This document shows positions 26,920-36,377 of a DNA stretch of 64,000 nucleotides, piece after piece (the stretch's first letter is position 1; each line of letters starts with the position of its first letter). Made by a program: the position numbers and the translations under genes. The DNA is from Bifidobacterium sp. B4142. Its GTDB lineage: Bacteria; Actinomycetota; Actinomycetes; Actinomycetales; Bifidobacteriaceae. The stretch covers positions 744,001 through 808,000 of the forward strand of contig NZ_JAFNMJ010000001.1 of the NCBI RefSeq assembly GCF_026537325.1, in the 5' to 3' direction. The notes under the pieces were generated by a model. The model searched no databases. It was not told the DNA's origin and worked only from the letters and a program-made list of their open reading frames with translations.

Positions 26920-29688
26920 TCAAGAACGCTCATGTCTGCAGTCCGGTTGGTCCGATTGGACGCGCTTTGATTCCTTATCCTGTTGCGAATGTTGCGGAGG
27001 GTTGTCAAGCCGATCGTCAAGATCTACTGGCAAGGGTTTGGCTGGGTGAAGAGCCGGCAATGGTGCGGTCTTGTGGGTGGGATCGACCATATGGTTCCTG
27101 TCTGAATTGGTGCTCACGTCTGACACGTCGGTGGTGTCATTGTCTGAACGCAAATCAGTACTGGAACTGTGACGCAGGACAGTGAGCAGTTGTCGCATGC
27201 GAGCCAGGGCCTGGCGTCCTTGGGTTGCAATGTCGCCGAAGGCTTGCGCTACCTGTTCTGGGTGAGGGTCCACCTCCTTGGCTCGATAATCGTTCAACTC
27301 GGCGATGGCCTTGCCGGTGGATGCAATGACTGTATTCAGTGTGGCGGCCACCTCTACCTGCATGGTGGCGCCGATAAGTTCACGCTCTTGATTGGCTGCC
27401 AGAGCCTGGCTTTCCTGCAAGGTCTGGTTTAGCGCGCGCTCGCGCTCCTGCTGGAGAAGCAGAACCGAACCACGAGTGCGTCGGCGTGAGGCAATCAGAA
27501 TGGTCAGCAGACAGATCAAGGCCGGCGCGGCCATCACTATGAAAAGCGCTAAATGGGATGCAGAAAAAGAGGCTTCTGCTGGTCCTTTTGTTATGTAGGA
27601 CAAAATGGTGGGACACCCTTGGTTATTGACTGCACATCTGACAGTCCACAAAACCATATCTGTGATGACCGCGAACGGAACCCAGCGCCTGGTGGTGTCT
27701 TTACCGTAAACCATTGCTGAATAGACGGCGATTGGGGATAAGGCTGCAGCTTCTGGTAGCCAGGGCGAGAAAAGGAGCAGCAGGGCGGCAACTGCAGCTA
27801 CTATGGCGGCGCAAATGCCGGGACGGACCCTGCGCACAATCAGGGGCAAAGCGATAGCTAGTGTGGCAATGATTCTTGCTGGCCGGCCTGGATCATATTG
27901 GGGAGTGACAGGTGCTATGGCAAGAGCTTGACCTGGATTTTCTACCAATACGATTCCGATTACCAGACCCAGGTCTGCCGTCAACGGATGGCGTTGGAAC
28001 CAAACGAAGAGCGTGGAGACAATCGAACGCAAGGACCATTGCGTTTGTCGGTTGACGTGTATTCCTGCTTCAGGGTCGGGTTTTGGCGGAGCAGCAAAAG
28101 GAATCCGCGCCTGGAGGTGGTAACCGCCTTCTGGCTTGGGACCAGCTTGAAGGCTGCCACCCAGGGAAGTCAGTCGTTCGTGCATTCCCAAAAGGCCGAA
28201 ATCTGAATGCTCAGGTCGATCCATCTGCGGCGGAGAATCTGAATTGGTAGTGGCATGGTCGAGCGGGTGGTCGTCAATGGTGAGGCACAGACCGTCTGTG
28301 AGCCACTGTTCTTCAATCAGCACATCCGAAGCCGGAGCGGCATGCTTGCGAACGTTGGTCAAGGCTTCTTGGAGGACCCGATAAGCAGTCATGGCGCGGC
28401 TGCGATCCAACTTTTCTGGGTGGGGTCGGCCTTCGAGGCGTCGGTTGAATTGAGATTCTGGCTGAGCAAGTTGGGCGGCATCTATCAAGTTTGTCCATGA
28501 TTCGTAGCTGGTCGGCGGATTGCTTGAAGAGGTGGCATCTGAGGACCAAATACACGCATTGTCGGCCGTATCAACGTTAGCCTTGGCAGTGTTAGCAGCT
28601 GGAGTCTCTTTGCCTGTGTGAAGATAGTCGCTGGCTTGGCTTGGCTGAGTGCGATCCGTTCCGGGTGGATTCGGATCATGAGCGTTCGCGGATTGACGAG
28701 GGGAATTCGTTTGGGTGGTTGTTTGAGATTGGTCAAGGGTATGGATGTCGGCAGGGTCGGTTGGTGGTAGGGAAGACGGGTGTTGACCGGGAGGGGAATC
28801 CGCTGTTTTTTGGCTGGTTTCGGCCGCTGGGTTGGTCGGTGATTTGAGTTTGCCGAAGAGAGAGCTCAGCTCGCGTAGGGCGCGACGGCTCTCTTGATCG
28901 ATGGTGCGCATAGTCTTGAGGGCTAGGCTCGCATCGGCAGTGGCTGCGTATCTGCCGGCATCGGCCTGCACGATGACGATGGACAGTGTGTGGGCGACGA
29001 CATCATGCATGTCACGAGCTATGCGGGCCCGCTCAGCGCTGGCGGACAGGGCAGCGCTCTGTTCTGCCTGCAGGGCCAGAGCGTGGTTGCGTCGACGAGC
29101 CTCGTCAAGGGCATCTCGCCTGGTCCGCGTCCAGTAGGCTGCGACGATGGCTACGAGCAGTAAAAGCCCTTCGATCAGAAAATTCGATAGGAAGGTGGTC
29201 GCCAGTTCTCTGAATGAGATCGGCCACATAGAGGTGAGGTTCGGCTGTGCTCTTCCCGGAGGCAGAAACCCCAAATCGACCAATGTGAAGATAAGGCTGG
29301 ACAAGGGCGTCATGACCCAGGCCAAGGTCAGGTAGAGTCGACGCAAGGATGGGCGTCCGTAGAGCAGACAGGAATAGACCATAACCAGGCAGACTGCATG
29401 GGCGGGCATGATGGCTGGTCCCAAGAAAAGCTGAGCCAGAGCCACAGCAACGAAGAGCCAGGCTGCCAGGTCGGGGAATCGACGACGGATAACGGCAGGG
29501 GTTATGAGCAGGACCGTCCACATCAGGGTTAGGTTTTCCTGCAAGGGGATCAGGGCTCCATCTTTGAGATTGGCGGTGGAGCCGCTCACTAGAAGCAACA
29601 GAAGGATGGCGAAGAGAGCGTCAGTCAGCAGCGTTCGATTGTTGGACCTGGTGATTGGTCGCTGCGCTGTTTGACTGACTGTGTTCAT
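26920..29688 (-). CDS. double-module sensor histidine kinase (HisKA_3 type)
   Basis: The protein has 922 residues. Module one has about six membrane segments (20-186), a HisKA_3 helix with His228 in ARDMHDVVAHTLS, then a polar Pro/Ser/Thr-rich insertion of some 140 residues (285-425), and the ATPase domain with N-box EALTNVRKHA (441-450) and G-box DFGLLGMHERL (497-507). Module two repeats the pattern from about 553: new membrane segments up to 734, then a HisKA_3-like helix ERELIGATMQVEVAATLNTVI (769-789) in which the phospho-His position is not His, and no second ATPase domain. It probably phosphorylates the downstream NarL-type regulator. The second module may be a regulatory dimerisation or sensing unit. 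Confidence 0.88.
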   Translation of the reverse strand: MNTVSQTAQRPITRSNNRTLLTDALFAILLLLLVSGSTANLKDGALIPLQENLTLMWTVLLITPAVIRRRFPDLAAWLFVAVALAQLFLGPAIMPAHAVCLVMVYSCLLYGRPSLRRLYLTLAWVMTPLSSLIFTLVDLGFLPPGRAQPNLTSMWPISFRELATTFLSNFLIEGLLLLVAIVAAYWTRTRRDALDEARRRNHALALQAEQSAALSASAERARIARDMHDVVAHTLSIVIVQADAGRYAATADASLALKTMRTIDQESRRALRELSSLFGKLKSPTNPAAETSQKTADSPPGQHPSSLPPTDPADIHTLDQSQTTTQTNSPRQSANAHDPNPPGTDRTQPSQASDYLHTGKETPAANTAKANVDTADNACIWSSDATSSSNPPTSYESWTNLIDAAQLAQPESQFNRRLEGRPHPEKLDRSRAMTAYRVLQEALTNVRKHAAPASDVLIEEQWLTDGLCLTIDDHPLDHATTNSDSPPQMDRPEHSDFGLLGMHERLTSLGGSLQAGPKPEGGYHLQARIPFAAPPKPDPEAGIHVNRQTQWSLRSIVSTLFVWFQRHPLTADLGLVIGIVLVENPGQALAIAPVTPQYDPGRPARIIATLAIALPLIVRRVRPGICAAIVAAVAALLLLFSPWLPEAAALSPIAVYSAMVYGKDTTRRWVPFAVITDMVLWTVRCAVNNQGCPTILSYITKGPAEASFSASHLALFIVMAAPALICLLTILIASRRRTRGSVLLLQQERERALNQTLQESQALAANQERELIGATMQVEVAATLNTVIASTGKAIAELNDYRAKEVDPHPEQVAQAFGDIATQGRQALARMRQLLTVLRHSSSTDLRSDNDTTDVSDVSTNSDRNHMVDPTHKTAPLPALHPAKPLPVDLDDRLDNPPQHSQQDKESKRVQSDQPDCRHERS

Positions 29689-30301
29689 GGAATGAACACT
29701 ATTCGGGGGCGGAGGGAGGTGCCATCAGTCCGAGGGATGATGTGGTCAAATGTGGGCCCAGGCTGTCTCAAAGTGGATAAGTCGGAGCAGTCGCAATCGG
29801 AAGTGGGTGCTGAATGGCGAGTCGGAAGATAGTGAGTCGGAAGATGGCGGCTTTGCAGATGGCGATTGCCGTTATCGGTCTAGCCGCTTTGGCTTTGGGA
29901 GGCCTAGTACCGTTCCTTGCCGTGGTGCTGTACATGCATTCTTATGTACACGCATTCTTACATGGAATGGCTTTCTGCATAGCATGCACGGCCGAGACGT
30001 ATGCGTACCCCAATGCACGTCCCAACCCTTGGAGGGCTTTAACTGGCAATAAGTATGGATTCTGTGCTTGGATTCAACAGGCAGTGAGAGCGGATCGCAG
30101 ACTTGCGCTCAGTCGGCAATGAGTTTGGGTTCCATATGGATTCCACATTTGTGCTCAACCGGCAATTGGCAACCGGCAACAAGTATGCACCCCATATCCA
30201 TCCATCCAGCCTGTATTCCACAGATACCAGTCAGGCCGACGAATCGTCGTGCATTCTGCAACGGTTCGTCGGCCTGACAACGCAGGGGAGGGCACCCAAT
30301 C
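29689..30301. other. intergenic region without a supported gene
   Basis: The region has low-complexity words (AGTCGGAAGAT at 29817-29845, CAACCGGCAA at 30158-30178, GGATTC repeats). One plus-strand frame (29814-30122, 102 codons) has a hydrophobic stretch, but no ribosome binding site, no known family and a poor C-terminal half. I do not call it. The promoter of the histidine kinase gene should be near 29690-29760 on the minus strand. Confidence 0.45.
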
Positions 30302-31285
30302 TCAGGAGAAGCGCAGCCGAATCTGCTCGGCCGTGCCGTAGGAGGCCTGCGCCCCCTGTCCGGTGGCAGCGTAGGCGGAGACGTAGGAGGCCAGCTGGGC
30401 GGCCTGCACCAGGGTCATGTCGGAGGCCAGGCCGGCCAGCACGGTGCCCATAAAGGCGTCCCCGCAGCCGGTGGTGTCCACGGCGTCTACATGCACGGCG
30501 TGAATCCGGTAGGTCTGGCCCTGGTCCAGCACCATGGATCCCTCGCCGCCCAGGGTGACGATGGCCCGGTGGAAGCCGAAGTCCTGCATGGTCTGGTTGA
30601 TCCGGTCCCAGTCGGCCCCCAGCCAGTCGCCGTTCTCGGGCTCGTCGATGCCCAGCAGCTGGGCCATCTCATGCTCGTTGACCAGGATCAGGTCCGAGTT
30701 GGCGATCAGGTCGGCGGGCAGGTCGGCGCGGAAGGGGGAGTCGTTGAGCAGCACGGTCATGCCTGCCTCGTGGCCCATGCGCGCGACCTCGGTGACCGTC
30801 TCGATGGGGCTCTCCAGGCACAGGCCCAGCACCTTGGCCGAGGTCAGGGCCTGGCGGGAGCGGTGGGCGTAGTCCACATCCACCTTGCCGTTGGAGCCGG
30901 GGGAGTAGACGATGGTGTTCTCGCCGCGCGCGTCCACGGTGATGACTGTGGTTCCGCTGGCTCCCGGCACGGTCATCACATGGGAGACGTCCACCCCGGC
31001 GTTGCCCAGCTGCCCCAGCAGGAAGTCGGCGTTGGAGTCGGATCCCACGGCCCCGAAGAGCCTGACCTGCGCGCCGATGCGGGCCGCGGTCGCCGCCTGG
31101 TTGGCCGACTTGCCCCCGGGCAGCACCTGCAGGGGACCCCCGTTGATGGTCTCGCCGGGCTTGGGCAGCCGGTCGGTGTTGACGGTGTAGTCCGCATTCA
31201 TGGACCCGACCACCGAGATGGATCCCGTGATGGTATCCAGTCCCTTGAGCACCTGGTCGGGTGCCGCCGCCATATCTTGAATCAT
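30302..31285 (-). CDS. rbsK: ribokinase
   Basis: The protein has 327 residues from the ATG at 31285 (GGAG with a 5-6 base gap; an in-frame ATG at 31327 has no such site). PfkB-family motifs are SVVGSMNADYTV at the start, PGGKSANQAATAARIG (signature 1) and VDTTGCGDAFMGTVLAG (signature 2, catalytic Asp). The ribose-binding pattern NAD...G..NGG fits ribokinases. It converts D-ribose to ribose 5-phosphate. It lies 54 bases downstream of a LacI-family regulator in the same direction, presumably co-transcribed; no ribose transporter or pyranase gene is in the window. Confidence 0.88.
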   Translation of the reverse strand: MIQDMAAAPDQVLKGLDTITGSISVVGSMNADYTVNTDRLPKPGETINGGPLQVLPGGKSANQAATAARIGAQVRLFGAVGSDSNADFLLGQLGNAGVDVSHVMTVPGASGTTVITVDARGENTIVYSPGSNGKVDVDYAHRSRQALTSAKVLGLCLESPIETVTEVARMGHEAGMTVLLNDSPFRADLPADLIANSDLILVNEHEMAQLLGIDEPENGDWLGADWDRINQTMQDFGFHRAIVTLGGEGSMVLDQGQTYRIHAVHVDAVDTTGCGDAFMGTVLAGLASDMTLVQAAQLASYVSAYAATGQGAQASYGTAEQIRLRFS

Positions 31286-31339
31286 GTTTCTCCGTTCCTT
31301 GATGAGCTTGTCCGCCTTGATGATCACGCTGTGACAGGT

Positions 31340-32374
31340 TCAGGGATCCTGGCCGGTGTGTGCGGGCGGGCGACCCACCGAGGCGCAGTGGCGGTAGCTG
31401 GTCTGCAACCGGACCGACCGCACGGGCGAGCCTGCCATCAGAGCCAGGAGCATGTCCACGCAGCGGGTCCCCATGGTGTCGATCTGCTGGGAGATGGTCG
31501 ACACGGCCGGGGTCAGGATGCGGAAGACGGGCAGGTCGTCGAAGGTGATCATGGACAGGTCCTCGCCGATGCCGATTCCTTGGGACTGGGCCGTTTTGAT
31601 GGCGCGTATGGCATCCAGGGAGGATCCGAAGAGCACGCCGGTGATGCCCTGCCGGGCCCAGAGGTCGATCATGTCGGGGTCGAAGGTGCCGGGCTCTACT
31701 TGGTCGGACAGGGGGTCGTCCATGCCCTCGATGTCTGCCAGCAGGTCCCGGTAGACGTTCAGGCGTTCGCGGAAGGTGGCCGATTCCTTGAGGGGCCCGG
31801 GCACCAGGGTGATGCGTCGGTGGCCTTCGGCGTGCAGATCTTTAAGGGCCTGCCTCAGGCCGGGCTCGGGGTCGGCGTCCACGCAGGGGATGGTCCGTCC
31901 GTCGCGTCCGGCGGCACCCTCGGCGGCACGGTCCACGCAGACCAGGGGCAGTCCGCGTCTGGTCAGCTCCTCCAGGGTGTGCGAGGAACGCGGCCCGGGC
32001 ACGATGATGGCTCCGTCGATGTGTTGGCCCAGTAGGTTGCGCACCTGGGCCCGGTCCTCGCCGGGGTCGCCCTGGGTGGAGGTGCAGATCAGGGTCTGGA
32101 AGCCATGGTTGAGCAGCTGGCCCTGGATCAGGTAGGCCAGGTCCGCGAAGTAGGAGTTGCGGATGTCGGGGATGAGCAGGCCGATGGTGCGCGAGTGTGC
32201 GGAGTGCATGGATCGGGCCCGGGAGTCCGGCACATAGTGCAGGTCGTGGATGACCTGGTTGATGCGCTGTCGTGTGGCGGGGGAGATGCGCCCGGAGTCG
32301 TTGAGGGCTCGGGAGACCGTCGATACGGAGACTCCGGCCCGTTGGGCCACATCCCTGATCGTCGCGTACGCCAT
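31340..32374 (-). CDS. LacI-family transcriptional regulator (probable ribose regulator)
   Basis: The protein has 344 residues from the ATG at 32374. Upstream in-frame starts add a basic stretch not typical of the family, and GAAAGG lies just upstream of 32374. The helix-turn-helix and hinge are at 4-60 (TIRDVAQRAGVSVSTVSRAL, then HYVPDSRARSMHS). The periplasmic-binding-like effector domain follows (TIGLLIPDIRNSYFADLAYLIQ). Its position directly upstream of rbsK suggests it responds to ribose or a related sugar. A perfect-looking operator with a central CG step lies about 110 bases upstream, consistent with autoregulation. Confidence 0.88.
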   Translation of the reverse strand: MAYATIRDVAQRAGVSVSTVSRALNDSGRISPATRQRINQVIHDLHYVPDSRARSMHSAHSRTIGLLIPDIRNSYFADLAYLIQGQLLNHGFQTLICTSTQGDPGEDRAQVRNLLGQHIDGAIIVPGPRSSHTLEELTRRGLPLVCVDRAAEGAAGRDGRTIPCVDADPEPGLRQALKDLHAEGHRRITLVPGPLKESATFRERLNVYRDLLADIEGMDDPLSDQVEPGTFDPDMIDLWARQGITGVLFGSSLDAIRAIKTAQSQGIGIGEDLSMITFDDLPVFRILTPAVSTISQQIDTMGTRCVDMLLALMAGSPVRSVRLQTSYRHCASVGRPPAHTGQDP

Positions 32375-32851
32375 CATGGCCTTTCGTCGAAGTGGTCGGC
32401 CGCCGGGCCGGACTGCCGACCTCGGCGGTTGCCTGACCGCCGCCATGGGCAGGCGAACGGTTCTGACAGCCTTCAGTTATATCAGTGCGGTAACGATACC
32501 GCAACTTTCACAGCATGGCCCGTCGAGGCTTGGCTTTGAGTGAAGGCGAGCGAGGTTGAATGCTCGGGGATGAAGCTGCTGTTTGCGCGATTATGCTGGG
32601 ATAGGGAGATGGACAGCGGCCGGGCTGGCTGGAGGCTGTTGAGCCTTTTGGCTGGCCTGGCCGTGTTTCCCTCCTCTCCCGGGCGGGGGCGGGGGCGTGC
32701 ATGCCTGCCCTCGGCTTCCGCCTGCAGAAGTGTGGTGGGGGCGCGGGAGGAGGTGTCGGCTCTCTTGAGGTTTGAGCCTTGATTGGCGTTTCCTCCCTGC
32801 TCCCCCTGTATGGGCCGGGGGCGGGGGGATTGATACGCCGCCCGGCCGTTC
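32375..32851. other. regulatory region of lacI-rbsK and 3' flank of the RCC1 pseudogene
   Basis: Besides the operator at 32486-32503, this region contains at 32731-32806 a degraded version of the hairpin found after the intact RCC1 gene (GGGGGCGCGGGAGGAGGTGTC, then TTCCTCCCTGCTCCCCC). This shows that the duplication extends past the stop codon. No gene is supported here. Confidence 0.5.
32486..32503. promoter_or_regulatory. LacI-type operator upstream of the regulator gene
   Basis: TGCGGTAACGATACCGCA is an 18-base palindrome with a central CG and one mismatched pair. This is the form expected for LacI/GalR-family operators. It lies 112 bases upstream of the regulator start at 32374 and is the only such palindrome seen nearby, so autoregulation of the lacI-rbsK unit is inferred. 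Confidence 0.6.
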
Positions 32852-35800
32852 TTACTCGTGCGAAGTGTGTAGCAGTTGGCGTTGTTCCCTTCTGTGGCGG
32901 CGTGAGGCGAGGACCCCGCCCATGCCGGTCATGCCCGTGGCGAGGGCGAGCAGGATGCCTTCCCCGCCTGCCTTGGGGAGCACGCCTGCAGGCAGGTACG
33001 TGTACCTGAGGGAGGTGTCGGGCGTTTGGGGTGCGCCGCCCAGCGTGTAGTCCACGCTGACTGTGACCGTGCCCGGCTGGTGTGCGGGCGTTGTCACGCT
33101 GACGCTGCTGCCGTCGCCGCGCGTCAAACCTGATACGGGTGTCTGGTCGAATCTGACGCCGGTGATCACCAGCTGCAGGTTGAACGCCACCGGCACAGGA
33201 GCCGACTTGGTGTTTGTGGTGCCGTCGCCGAGCTGGCCATTGTCGTTCCATCCCCAGGCGTAGGCGTTCCCGTCGCTGCCCACGGCCAGCGAATGATGGA
33301 ATCCGCCGCTCACCTGTGTGGCTTTCAGTCCTATGCTCTTGTCGGTGGGGTTGGCGGGGTCGCGCACGCGCGGAGGAACAGGATTCACGTCACCGTACCA
33401 GCTGACAGTGTTGTTGCCGAGCGGGCCATCCTGGTTGCATCCCCATGCCCAGGTGTTTCCGTCGCTGCCCACGGCCAGCGAATGATCGTTCCCGGCGCTG
33501 ACCTGTGTGTAGGTGAGATCCGCGGTCGTGTCTGTAGGCTTCCCTACTTTGACCGGCGTAGTACGGCTGGTGTCTGTCCCGTCGCCGAGCTGGCCATCGC
33601 CGTTGTCTCCCCAGGCGTAGGCGTTGCCGTCGCTGCCCAGGGCCAGCGAATGCCGACTTCTGGCGCTGACTTGCACGTAGGTGAAGTCCGCGGGTGTGCC
33701 TTCAGGCTTGCTCACCTTGACCGGTGTAGTCCTTTGAGTGGTTGTCCCGTCGCCGAGTTGGCCATACCAGTTGTCTCCCCATGCGTAGGCGTTCTCGTCG
33801 CTGCCCACAGCCAAGGAAAAACCATAGGATCTCCTACTGTCGTATGATGATCCGCTGACCTGGCTGAACCTGATGCCTCGGCTGGTGTCTGGCGGGGTGA
33901 GGATGGTGGTTTCGTTGCCGAGCCGGCTGCCCTGGTCGGGGTTGATTTTCCATGTATTGTTGGGGTCTTTGAAGGTCCATTTGGCGGTCAGGGTCAGATC
34001 CTTGGTGACGGGTTTGCTGAAGTCGTAGGCGACTTCGCCGGTGAACCATCCGTCGAACTGGTAGCCCTCACGCGCAGGGTCGGGGGAGGGCCGCTTCGCC
34101 CTGCCGTTCGGGGTCGGGAATTCCTGGTTTGCTGGTTCGGGTTTTCCTCCGTCCGTGTCGAAGTGGACCGTAAACGTGGATTTTTGCTCAGTGCCTCTGG
34201 TCAGCGTCTGGTCGACGGTGTAGTTGAGGTTTTTGGTGAAGGGCTGGCCGTCCTGTCTGCCGGCGAGTGTGATGGTGGCTTGTCCCGGCTTGTGGGCGGG
34301 TATGTCTGTCTGCCAGGCGTCGTTGTTCTTGGTGAGGTTGAGCGGCTGGCTGTCCATGCCGGCTGATTCCAGTGTGGGTGCCTATGCGGTGTCGGGTCTT
34401 GCCGGCTGGCCGCGCTTGCCTTGCCCGTCCAGGCTCCACGTGAGTATGTTGCCCTTCGTGCTGATGGCGGTGATCCTGCTGCCTGTCTTGACGGCTTGCA
34501 TGTAGTGCTGGTTCCCGTCGTCCGCTCGGGTGAGTGTTTCGCCTGGCTTCCAGGCCCAGAGGTGGCCGTTCGTGTCGGTGATGACGGCCTGTCTGTCGTT
34601 GGCGCTGATCGAGTTGGCTTTCATGCGTTCCGGCAGGCTGACCGCTGTGGGGCTGGTCGTGTTGTCGGCCAGGTAATGGATCTGCCTTTCTGCGTCCAGG
34701 AGGAGGAACCCCTGGTCGAGGGCCTGGGCCTGGAGAATGCGCATGCCCGGGTCCTGCCTGATGCGTTCGGGTTCGACGTTGCCGGTGTTGCTCGCATGCC
34801 AGGTCCAGGCCTGCCCGTCCGCGTCCAGGGTGAGGGTCCGGCTGCTGGTGGCGGCCGAGAGTACTGCCTGAGCCTGACCGGGCAGGTCGACTGTGGCTTG
34901 TTCTGTGGGTTTCATGTTCGGACCGTCGGTTTGGCTGGCCTGGTAGGCGTGGACCTGTCCCTGCCGGTCGACGGCCAGCAGCCGGCCGCCGTTGATGCTG
35001 ATGCTGGTGAACTTGGTGTTCTGGCCGGTATCAAGAATCGTGGGTGTCGCTTGTCCGCGGGTCCAGGTGTATATCTGCTGGTCGGATCCGAGGGCGGCCT
35101 GCCATCGGCTGCCGGCTGCAACCTGCAGGTAGCGGAACCCGCCGGGAGCCTGGGCAGGAGTGGGAACCTGCATGGGTGTGTTGTCCTGCGTCCATGTGTA
35201 GATGCGGCCGTCGCCGGTCAGGCCTACGATCTCGTTTCCTGCGCTTTGGATGCTGGTGTAGTAGGGTTCCTGCGGGCTGGGTGGGCTGATGGTCAGCCGG
35301 GCGCCGGAGGCGGGCCCGTGGTCCGGATTCAGCGTCCAGTCCGTGGTCTTCGACCATTGGGCTGTCAGGGTGGTGTCCTGGAGGATGGGGGTCTGGAAGT
35401 CGAAAGGCTGGCCGTCGAGTGTTCACCCGTCGAACCGGAAGCCTTGACGTTGCGGATTGTGTTGCGGGGGAGTGGCGAGGGTGCCGGTTTTCACGGTTGA
35501 CTGTGTTGGCTTGCTGCCGTCGTCGGGGTCGAAGCGCACCATGTGCGGAGTTTGATCATCACTATCGGATGGCTTGGTTGAAGCGGATCATGTGGTGTCA
35601 GGCGTTCCGGTCGGCGATGACGGGGTGTTTGGGCTTGGTGTCGTGGTGCTTAACGGTGAGGAAGGTGTCAGTGGTGATGGTGTGGGTAGTGGCGTGCTGG
35701 TTGCGTTGCTGTGGAGAGTGGCGGGAGTTTGCTCAGATACACGAGGGGTCTGAAGCCCCCCTGTGAGGATAGGAGCGTCCGACTGGGCGATGCGATGCCC

Positions 35801-36060
35801 AGGCCTGCCAGCAGGCCCAGCAGGACGATCATCATCACCATGATGCGACGCAGTTGGGAAACCAGGTGCATGACTTGTAAACCCCTTCACCAAACACCAA
35901 GCGAAGCCAACAGCTCGCTGATAAATGTCGTCTTTTTTCGGAAAGCTGTCCTTTCTTTCAACGCCGGATCTGTACCGGATCGCAGGAACCATGGCGGAAG
36001 CCAGCCGTCTTTTCGTTACCCCTGTTTTTCACCATACCACCCATCCGGCAAACAATACAC
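32731..36060. repeat. left copy of tandem segmental duplication
   Basis: This unit, comprising the 3' hairpin remnant, the RCC1 pseudogene and its upstream leader, matches 36261-39995 along its length. Nucleotide similarity is especially high between 34400-35560 and 38290-39460. Matching landmarks are the hairpin (32731 vs 36261), C-terminal anchor (32852 vs 36378), signal peptide (35871 vs 39778) and the leader word CCCCTTCACCAAACACCAAGCG. The copy has four canonical RCC1 repeats where the right copy has six. Confidence 0.8.
32852..35871 (-). pseudogene. LPxAG-anchored RCC1/InlB-repeat surface protein, silent copy
   Basis: Compared with the right-hand paralogue, this copy has four lesions. 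One base is lost in the signal peptide (GCATC-GCCC), so the leader from the ATG at 35871 runs into an early stop. The in-frame stops are TGA at 35588 (paralogue Gly), TGA near 35420 (paralogue Trp of FDGW) and TAG at 34382. All remaining pieces stay in one register (stops at 35588, 34382 and 32852 are in the same frame), with InlB-type repeats, a divergent propeller and four canonical RCC1 repeats. The C-terminus reads LPKAGGEG, hydrophobic stretch, RRHRR. No expression of a full product is expected. The G run after the signal peptide is only six here. It could serve as a donor for gene conversion. Confidence 0.85.
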
Positions 36061-36377
36061 ATAAACTAGCTCAGCAGTCCCGTGACAATAATCATCCTCA
36101 GTTGGTGGAATGCTGTTGTTCAAAGCAATTATGCCAAGCCGTGAGGCAAGGATGAGAGCTGAGCTGGCTTGGAGTCATGTGACCTTAGTGAGTCTGGCCA
36201 CGTCAATATCTGTCTCAGGCGGAAACGAGAGCGGCTCGCCCGTATTGTCGTCGATAGAAGTGTGGTGGGGGCGCAGGAGGAGTGTCGGCTCCTTGGGGAT
36301 TGAGCCTTGTATGACACTTTCCTCCATGCGCCCCCATTGAGGCGGGTGGACGGGAATTGACCCATCTACCGGCCTTC
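35872..36377. other. junction between the two duplicated units
   Basis: 35872-36060 is the diverged copy of the leader upstream of the intact RCC1 gene. 36061-36257 is unrelated filler without a gene. 36261-36340 holds the hairpin after the intact gene. No coding region is supported. Confidence 0.55.
36267..36335 (-). terminator. large stem-loop after the RCC1 surface-protein gene
   Basis: GGGGGCGCAGGAGGAGTGTC (36267-36286) is nearly complementary to GACACTTTCCTCCATGCGCCCCC (36313-36335). Between them GGCTCC...GAGCC (36287-36306) forms an inner stem. It starts 43 bases after the gene's stop codon and probably ends its transcript, though no long T run follows. A decayed copy follows the pseudogene. 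Confidence 0.55.

Noticed and set aside
29814-30122. 102-codon plus-strand frame with a hydrophobic stretch
   Set aside because: No ribosome binding site, no family, and a second half rich in repeated words. A chance frame is more likely.
32508-33251. 247-codon minus-strand frame rich in Arg, Pro and His overlapping the RCC1 pseudogene
   Set aside because: It is out of register with the RCC1 repeats and its composition is that of a shadow frame.
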